Translations under genes and position numbers: made by a program | Notes under the pieces: model-generated | Seen by the model: the letters and a program-made list of their open reading frames with translations, nothing else | Told to the model about the DNA's origin: nothing | Database searches by the model: none | In this document: positions 36,733-37,894 of the stretch, piece by piece | How the letters are laid out: every line of letters begins with the position of its first letter | Numbering within the stretch: position 1 is the first letter of the stretch | Origin: Geothermobacter hydrogeniphilus | GTDB taxonomy: Bacteria; Desulfobacterota; Desulfuromonadia; Desulfuromonadales; Geothermobacteraceae | Assembly: GCF_002898515.1 (NCBI RefSeq) | Contig: NZ_PPFX01000043.1 | Location: forward strand, 1 to 37,894 | Direction: 5' to 3' | DNA length: 37,894 bases

Positions 36733-37483
36733 AGTAGCAGGTCGGGCAGACATTGGTGCAGTTGCCGCAGGAGAGGCATTTTTCCCCGATCCTGGTCCAG
36801 ACATCGCTGTCGAAGGTTTCGTCGAACAGCCGCGGAATATCCTGGTAGCGGATCGGCACTTCGCTGCGGAAAATCTGTTTCTTGGACCGGCGCAGTTCCT
36901 GAAGCTGCTCCCGCGCGGCATCGCTGACCGGTTCAAACAGGCCCGATTCCTCGACCAGCTGCTCCCCTTTATGGGTCTTGATATCAACGAAGTAGCCGTC
37001 ACTCAACTCGCTGAAAAACAAGTCGTAACCACCTTTCGGCAGATGGTTGCGCAGCATGGCGCAACTGGCGAATCCGTCGCAGTAGTCGCTGCACTCCAGA
37101 CCGATCAGGGTGATGTGATTCTTGCGGATCATGTAATGCAGATCGCGGGGCCGATCGGAAAAAACCACGTTGAGACACTGGATACCGGCCAGGTCGCAGG
37201 TATGCACCCCGAACAGCACCAGTTCCTCGACCTCGACCACGGCCTGCATCTGCTGGCCGTCGGCACCATCGTAGCGCAGCAGGGTTTCATACTGGGGCAT
37301 GAAGTACTTCTTCGGCGGCAGGATGGTCGGAATGTAGTCCAGGGCCATTTCGGCAAGCGAACTGACCTCGGCGAACTTGAACTGGCCATGGCCCAGGGGA
37401 ACCGGCCCGACAACCTTCCCGCACGAGGCCAGAAAGCTGACCAGGTCGGCCAGTTTCGTTTTTGCAATCAGAGCCTGAGTCAC
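36731..37483 (-). pseudogene. Truncated hydrogenase beta (Fe-S) subunit gene, HydB/sulfhydrogenase type
   Basis: The 250-residue reading frame starts at GTG 37483 behind an excellent AAAGGAGG. It matches the N-terminal part of the beta subunit of cytoplasmic (group 3-like) NiFe hydrogenases and related sulfite reductase A subunits: VEELVLFGVHTCDLAGIQCLNVVF, ITLIGLECSDYCDGFASCAM, YDLFFSELSDGYFVDI and finally one 4Fe-4S motif C-x2-C-x2-C-x3-CP (CLSCGNCTNVCPTCY). Full-length relatives continue with CF/D..., a second cluster and about 90 more residues. Here TGA follows CPTCY at once, and the next bases belong to a protease gene in another frame. The product would hold one cluster and no partner subunits. 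Confidence 0.8.
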
Positions 37484-37767
37484 GCAGGGCCTCCTTTCTC
37501 TCAGAAAAACAGCATTGCGCTGAAAAACTTCCAGTTGCCGGAATCTGACCAGGGAATCAACCTTGTCAGTATACAGCGGCCGGCGTCACCAGGCATGACT
37601 GGCGTTCACGCATCATGAAAAAGACGACAAGAATACTGAGTCGCTCCGGCAACGCCCCTGGAACTTGAACAATAAACTGATATATCGGATATCTTCCCGA
37701 AGAGTTTAGTTTTTTCCACCAGTTCGGGATCCCTCATATCAGAGGAAGATTTTTACCATGGGGGTCA
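37484..37767. other. Intergenic DNA upstream of the hydrogenase remnant
   Basis: No gene is visible. Near the hydB start are its Shine-Dalgarno sequence and, on the minus strand, a TATACT (37573-37568) that could be a -10 element without a good -35. GATAT-ATCGG-ATATC (37679-37693) is a short inverted repeat. I saw no convincing sigma-54 site. The right part runs into a family 1 repeat. Confidence 0.4.
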
Positions 37768-37894
37768 TATTGGATGAAGAATGTAAGTGCTGGTCTGAAT
37801 GCGGTTTGCAAAAATCTGAGGTGCACCCATAGGTTCGTCGGTGATTTTTGGGAAGCTCAGGCAGGCCAATGACTTGTGCGGTCCGCCGACAAGG
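37768..37894 (+). repeat. Palindromic element, family 1, copy 3 (cut by the window end)
   Basis: Same orientation as copy 1. It matches from TTGGATG through AAAAATCTGA, the central CACCCATAGGTTCG, GGTGATTTTTGGGAAGCTCA and CCGCCGACAAGG at the last base. The left terminal inverted repeat ACCTGAATCAGT is not found upstream, so this copy is decayed or truncated on that side. The right end lies outside the window. Confidence 0.88.

Noticed and set aside
36731-36733. In-frame TGA of the truncated hydB as a selenocysteine codon replacing the Cys of CYC
   Set aside because: Read-through gives LRRDPPSP and another stop within about 17 codons, unlike the expected family sequence; the following DNA matches a protease in another frame. 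A deletion explains it better.
36536-37618. 360-codon plus-strand open frame over the hydrogenase remnant
   Set aside because: Minus-strand homology to the hydrogenase beta subunit and protease is clear; the plus frame is a shadow.

Overview
The window is a G+C-rich, almost wholly forward-coding stretch of bacterial chromosome. Its gene content and order point to a member of the Desulfuromonadia (Geobacter, Desulfuromonas and Pelobacter relatives). The main reasons are the order recA-pilT-recX-alaS, hslV-hslU-argB-argD-argF-argG-argH, then dapA-dapB-dapL with the LL-diaminopimelate aminotransferase route to lysine and peptidoglycan. A larB-larC pair, many two-component kinases and hydrogenase remnants fit too. 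The lineage is inferred from remembered synteny, not from a search.

Layout. 1-415: intergenic DNA with a dispersed palindromic repeat. 416-2692: ftsK. 2773-4979: a small accessory block with an AbiEi-type regulator and its operator-like half-sites, a DUF3135 protein and an HD-domain protein. 5032-7521: a promoter and the overlapping larB-larC-pgpA genes. 7584-10687: pncC, a membrane PAS/GAF histidine kinase and thpR. 10723-17247: recA, pilT, recX, alaS and a soluble receiver-kinase hybrid. 17354-19212: the HslVU protease. 19325-32324: a long co-directional arginine and lysine/DAP biosynthesis run (argB, argD, argF, an RDD protein, argG, a NUDIX enzyme, a nitrilase-like protein, argH, a lipoprotein, dapA, dapB, dapL), closed by a clear intrinsic terminator. 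32652-34625: a Kef-type cation/proton antiporter. 34724-36106 (minus): an outer-membrane porin with an elaborate leader. 36406-37483 (minus): a broken hydrogenase locus.

What is unusual lies mostly between genes. Nine gaps carry seven-base-period arrays, several built as inverted arrays that can fold into hairpins; two near-identical copies of the largest type flank dapB. A 164-bp element that is an imperfect palindrome over its whole length occurs three times, and a second palindromic element of about 150 bp occurs twice. The hydrogenase beta-subunit gene stops right after its first Fe-S motif and runs straight into the 3' part of a hydrogenase maturation protease gene, as if the catalytic genes between them had been deleted. 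The porin leader combines an FNR-like box, a C9A9 tract, a perfect Shine-Dalgarno sequence before a mini-ORF and a small intrinsic terminator. No tRNA, rRNA, CRISPR array, transposase gene or phage gene was recognised.
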